A stretch of 8,336 nucleotides of DNA from Nocardioides sp. (GTDB lineage Bacteria; Actinomycetota; Actinomycetes; Propionibacteriales; Nocardioidaceae), in assembly GCA_023252065.1 (NCBI GenBank), contig JAHEXO010000062.1:1-8336 (forward strand), written 5' to 3'. Under the pieces are notes generated by a model, which worked only from the letters and a program-made list of their open reading frames with translations, did no database searches and was not told where the DNA came from. Positions 5,519-8,336 of this stretch are shown here, one piece after another (the first letter of the stretch is position 1; each line of letters begins with the position of its first letter). The translations under genes and the position numbers were made by a program.

Positions 5519-6948
5519 TGAGCGACCAGACCTCCCAGACGTCCCCGCCCGAGGCCGAGCTGCACACCGAGTCGCACGACCCGCCGGTGCCGGCCGCCTA
5601 CTCCGCCTTCATGCGCCAGGGCTGGGGTGACCGCGAGCTCGACCTGCCCGCCCACCCGATCACGCACTGGGCTGCCCAGCGTCGCCAGCGGCTCGCGGAG
5701 GCGTTCCCGGGCGAGCGGCTGGTGCTCCCGGCCGGCACCTACAAGGTGCGTTCCTACGACACCGACTACCGGTTCCGCCCCGACACCGCCCACACCTACT
5801 TCTGCGGCAACCAGACCAGCGACGCGGTGCTCGTCGTCGAGGACGGCGAGTCCGTCCTCTACGCCCGCCCCCGGACCGAGCGAGACACCGACGAGTTCTT
5901 CCGCGACCGGCAGTACGGCGAGCTGTGGGCCGGCCGCCGCCCGTCGCGCAAGGAGATCTCCGACTCCCTCGGGCTCGAGGTGCGCCACATCGACGACCTC
6001 GAGCGCGACCTCGGTCGCAGCGGCAAGACCCGGGTCCACCGCGGCGTCTCCGAGACGGTCGACCGGCTGGTCGCCGCCGACCAGACCCTCGACAAGGACT
6101 TCGCCCGGGTCGTCTCCGAGATGCGCCTGGTCAAGGACGAGTGGGAGGTCGCCGAGCTGCAGACGGCCTGCGACATCACCACGCTCGGGTTCACCGACTC
6201 GGTCGCCGAGTGGGACCGCGTCGTCGAGCACGGGGAGCGCTGGCTGGAGGGCACCTTCTTCCGCCGGGCCCGCACCATGGGCAACGACATCGGCTACGAC
6301 TCGATCGTTGCCGGCGGCGCCCATGCCACCACGCTGCACTGGATCGACAACACCGGCCCGATCACGCCGGGCGAGCTGGTCCTGCTCGACATGGGCGTCG
6401 AGGGCCACAACCTCTACACCGCCGACGTCACCCGCACCCTCCCGGTCACCGGGTCGTTCACGTCGTTGCAGCGCGAGCTCTATGACCTCGTCTACGCCGC
6501 CCAGCAGGCCGGCATCGACGCCGTACGTCCTGGTGCGGCGTTCACCGATCCCCACAACGCCGCGATGGTGGTGCTGGCCCACGGCCTCGAGTCGCTGAAG
6601 CTGCTGCCCGTCTCCGCCGAGGAGGCGCTCGACCCGGAGTCGAAGGTCTACGCCCGCTGGACGCTGCACGGCGTCAGCCACATGCTCGGCATGGACGTGC
6701 ACGACTGCGGGCAGGCGTCTCCCGAGGCCTACAACAAGGGGACCCTCGCCGAGGGCATGGTGCTGACCGTCGAGCCGGGTCTCTACTTCCAGGCCGACGA
6801 CCTGCTCGTGCCCGAGGAGATGCGCGGCATCGGCATCCGAATCGAGGACGACATCCTGGTCACCGCCGGCGGCTCGCGGAACCTCTCCGAGGCCCTCCCC
6901 CGCACCTCCTCCGACGTCGAGGAGTGGATGGCCGCGACCCGCCCCTGA
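5518..6948 (+). CDS. pepP: Aminopeptidase P family (M24B) metallopeptidase
   Basis: This 476-residue cytoplasmic metallopeptidase should remove the N-terminal residue from peptides with proline at position 2 using a two-metal centre. An N-terminal creatinase-like domain covers about residues 45-195, and the pita-bread catalytic domain about 200-460. All five metal ligands of E. coli PepP have counterparts: D291 (LLDMG), D303 (TADVTRT), H388 (HGVSHMLG), E419 (TVEPGLY) and E443 (RIEDD). The supporting histidines H384 and H395 (DVHDCG) are also present. It is slightly longer than E. coli PepP (441) owing to a polar N-terminal extension. The GTG at 5518 is chosen because no other start lies between it and M32, and TAGGCT precedes it at leaderless spacing; the same frame is open upstream to 4306 but only antisense to the prsW-like gene. 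It diverges from that gene and converges on the LLM oxidoreductase gene. Prolidase activity on dipeptides is a less likely alternative. Confidence 0.92.
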   Translation: MSDQTSQTSPPEAELHTESHDPPVPAAYSAFMRQGWGDRELDLPAHPITHWAAQRRQRLAEAFPGERLVLPAGTYKVRSYDTDYRFRPDTAHTYFCGNQTSDAVLVVEDGESVLYARPRTERDTDEFFRDRQYGELWAGRRPSRKEISDSLGLEVRHIDDLERDLGRSGKTRVHRGVSETVDRLVAADQTLDKDFARVVSEMRLVKDEWEVAELQTACDITTLGFTDSVAEWDRVVEHGERWLEGTFFRRARTMGNDIGYDSIVAGGAHATTLHWIDNTGPITPGELVLLDMGVEGHNLYTADVTRTLPVTGSFTSLQRELYDLVYAAQQAGIDAVRPGAAFTDPHNAAMVVLAHGLESLKLLPVSAEEALDPESKVYARWTLHGVSHMLGMDVHDCGQASPEAYNKGTLAEGMVLTVEPGLYFQADDLLVPEEMRGIGIRIEDDILVTAGGSRNLSEALPRTSSDVEEWMAATRP

Positions 6949-6951
6949 CGC

Positions 6952-7914
6952 TCAGCCGCGCAGGGCAGGGAGCAGCTCCTTCTCGGCGACGCCGAGGAAG
7001 TCGCGCTGCGACTCGTCGCCGATCTGGACCAGCGCCACGTCGGTGAAGCCGGCGGCCTCGAACTCGCGGACGGCGCGGACGATCGCGTCGAGGTCGGGAC
7101 CGCAGGGGATCGAGTCGGCGACGTCGTCCCGGGTGACGAACTGCGACGCGCCGTCGAAGCCGGCGGTGCCGGGCAGCTCGGCGTTGACCTTCCAGCCGCC
7201 ACCGAACCATCGGAACAGCTCGTGGGCGCGGTCGATGCAGGAGTCGCGGTCGGCACCCCAGCAGATCGGCAGCTGGCCGATCTTGCGGGAGTGCGGCTTG
7301 GTGGACGCGGCCTCCCACATCTGGACCAGCTCGACCTTCGGCTCGACCGCGACCAGGTGGTCGGCCAGCGGTGCGAACGTCTTGACGGACTGCTCGCCGG
7401 AGACCGCGACCGCGAGCGGGATCGGCTGCGTCGGGAGGTCCCAGACCTTGGCGGAGTCGACCCGGAAGTGCCGGCCGGCGAAGTCGACGTACCCACCGTC
7501 GAGCAGGGACCGGATGATCGTGACGGCTTCCTCGAGCATCTCGTGGCGCACGTTGGCCGGCGGCCAGCCTCGTCCGACGACGTGCTCGTTGAGGTTCTCC
7601 CCTGCGCCGAGCCCGAGGGTGAACCGACCGTCGCTGAGCAGGTCGATGGTGGCGGTCTTCTGCGCGACGACGGCGGGGTGGTAGCGCATGGTCGGGCAGG
7701 TGACGTAGGTCATCAGCTCCACGCGTTCGGTCACCTGAGTCACTGCACCCAGCACGCTCCAGGCGTACGGCGAGTGGCCCATCTCGTCGAGCCAGGGGAA
7801 GTAGTGGTCACTCATCACCTCGAAGTCGAAGCCCGCCTGCTCGGCGGCGGAGGCATGGCCGACGAGCTCACGAGGCCCGGACTGCTCGGTCATCAAGGTG
7901 TAGCCGTAGGTCAT
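6952..7914 (-). CDS. LLM-class F420-dependent oxidoreductase, FGD-like
   Basis: This 320-residue protein has the bacterial luciferase-like (LLM) TIM-barrel fold and most resembles the F420-dependent glucose-6-phosphate dehydrogenase (FGD) group. Its N-terminus YGYTLMTEQSGPRELV aligns by eye with the first strand of mycobacterial FGD, SDHYFPW (35-41) matches the SDHFQPW segment containing the Asp/His/Trp active-site residues, and GLGAGENLNEH (101-111) matches the catalytic Glu region (E106). The second half differs: I cannot place the Lys/Lys/Arg set that holds glucose-6-phosphate in true FGD, so the substrate is unknown and use of F420 rather than FMN is inferred from the family. The start at 7914 is kept because a start at M8 would remove the first barrel strand. 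The ATG overlaps the stop of the histidine kinase gene (ATGA), and the stop lies 3 bases from the convergent pepP stop. Confidence 0.85.
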   Translation of the reverse strand: MTYGYTLMTEQSGPRELVGHASAAEQAGFDFEVMSDHYFPWLDEMGHSPYAWSVLGAVTQVTERVELMTYVTCPTMRYHPAVVAQKTATIDLLSDGRFTLGLGAGENLNEHVVGRGWPPANVRHEMLEEAVTIIRSLLDGGYVDFAGRHFRVDSAKVWDLPTQPIPLAVAVSGEQSVKTFAPLADHLVAVEPKVELVQMWEAASTKPHSRKIGQLPICWGADRDSCIDRAHELFRWFGGGWKVNAELPGTAGFDGASQFVTRDDVADSIPCGPDLDAIVRAVREFEAAGFTDVALVQIGDESQRDFLGVAEKELLPALRG

Positions 7915-8336
7915 GCGGGGGCAGTACCCACCGCGGTGGCGTCGATGCTTGCCGGCAGCTCCAGCGCGACGACGGAGCCACCCTCGGGACGGTTGCGCGC
8001 CGTCACCGTACCGCCGTGCGCATGGGCGATGGCGGAGACGATGGCGAGCCCGAGGCCGGCGCCGCCGTCACGCCGTGCGCGACTGGAGTCGGGCCGGGCG
8101 AAGCGCTCGAAGGCATGCGGCAGGAAGTCCTCCGGGAACCCGGTTCCGGAGTCGGCGACCTCGATCAGCATGTCGGACCCGGCCGCCCGGGCCGAGATGA
8201 CGACCGACGTCCCCGGCGGAGCGATCCGCAGGGCGTTGTCGACCAGGTTGTCGACGGCCTCGCCGATGCGGTCGGGGTCGAGAGCCGCCACGAGGTCGTC
8301 GGGCGCATCCACCTCGCACCGGACTCCTGCCGAGTC
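7911..8336 (-). CDS. Sensor histidine kinase, C-terminal ATPase domain (partial)
   Basis: The last 141 residues of a two-component sensor kinase are visible; the sensor, transmembrane and phospho-acceptor histidine regions lie beyond the right edge. The frame is open to the last base, so the gene is truncated by the window, not broken; a GTG at 8312 is internal. The HATPase_c domain is complete: N box NLVDNALR (residues 30-37 of the fragment), G1 box DSGTG (62-66), F box FERF (76-79) and G2 box GAGLGLA (92-98). The sequence RRDGGAGLGLAIV and the short Ala-rich tail are typical of actinobacterial OmpR-partner kinases, but the signal and response regulator cannot be seen. The stop TGA overlaps the ATG of the LLM oxidoreductase gene, implying a shared transcript. 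Confidence 0.9.
   Translation of the reverse strand, partial: DSAGVRCEVDAPDDLVAALDPDRIGEAVDNLVDNALRIAPPGTSVVISARAAGSDMLIEVADSGTGFPEDFLPHAFERFARPDSSRARRDGGAGLGLAIVSAIAHAHGGTVTARNRPEGGSVVALELPASIDATAVGTAPA

Noticed and set aside
5458..6702. 414-residue minus-strand open frame opposite pepP
   Set aside because: Gly/Val/Asp/His-rich shadow translation with no motif. pepP has all its metal ligands on the plus strand.
8068..8319. Small minus-strand open frame in the kinase region
   Set aside because: Arg/Gly/Pro-rich reading in another frame of the histidine kinase, whose N, G1, F and G2 boxes are all present.

Overview
The window is gene-dense, very GC-rich chromosomal DNA. Strong G/C preference at third codon positions makes long spurious open frames in almost every frame. 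Protein similarity by eye (EttA, a short SSB, a tandem pair of dynamin-like GTPases, an F420-type LLM oxidoreductase) and leaderless-type gene starts point to a high-GC actinobacterium, probably Nocardioides or a relative. The genus is inference, not shown by a marker gene. I see no mobile element, tRNA, rRNA or CRISPR array, and no gene-free stretch longer than 164 bases.

Layout. Bases 1-242 (minus) hold the N-terminal 80 residues of the ABC-F translation factor EttA, which runs off the left edge. Upstream on the same strand is a short single-stranded DNA-binding protein (295-696) lacking the acidic C-terminal tip. The 164-base gap behind it carries two same-direction copies of CCTGTGGAC, one inside a DnaA-box-like sequence. 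Next comes a three-gene minus-strand unit, read right to left: a PrsW-family intramembrane metalloprotease (4327-5448), a dynamin-family GTPase (2570-4330) joined to it by an ATGA stop/start overlap, and a second membrane-anchored dynamin-like GTPase (861-2516) 53 bases further on. A 69-base divergent promoter region (5449-5517) separates this unit from an aminopeptidase P family metallopeptidase on the plus strand (5518-6948). That gene converges, with only 3 bases between stop codons, on an FGD-like LLM oxidoreductase (6952-7914, minus). The oxidoreductase is itself ATGA-coupled to the end of a sensor histidine kinase gene that enters from the right edge.

How the parts may work together. 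The most interesting block is protease plus paired dynamins. Paired bacterial dynamins act as membrane-remodelling or division-site factors (Streptomyces DynA/DynB is the precedent). Translational coupling to a polytopic intramembrane protease suggests co-production and perhaps a shared membrane process; the functional link is inference. The SSB and EttA genes form a separate DNA-maintenance/translation pair. Three gene starts (ettA, prsW-like, pepP) lack a Shine-Dalgarno sequence and instead have a TAGGGT or TAGGCT -10-like hexamer 6-8 bases before the start codon, as expected for leaderless mRNAs.
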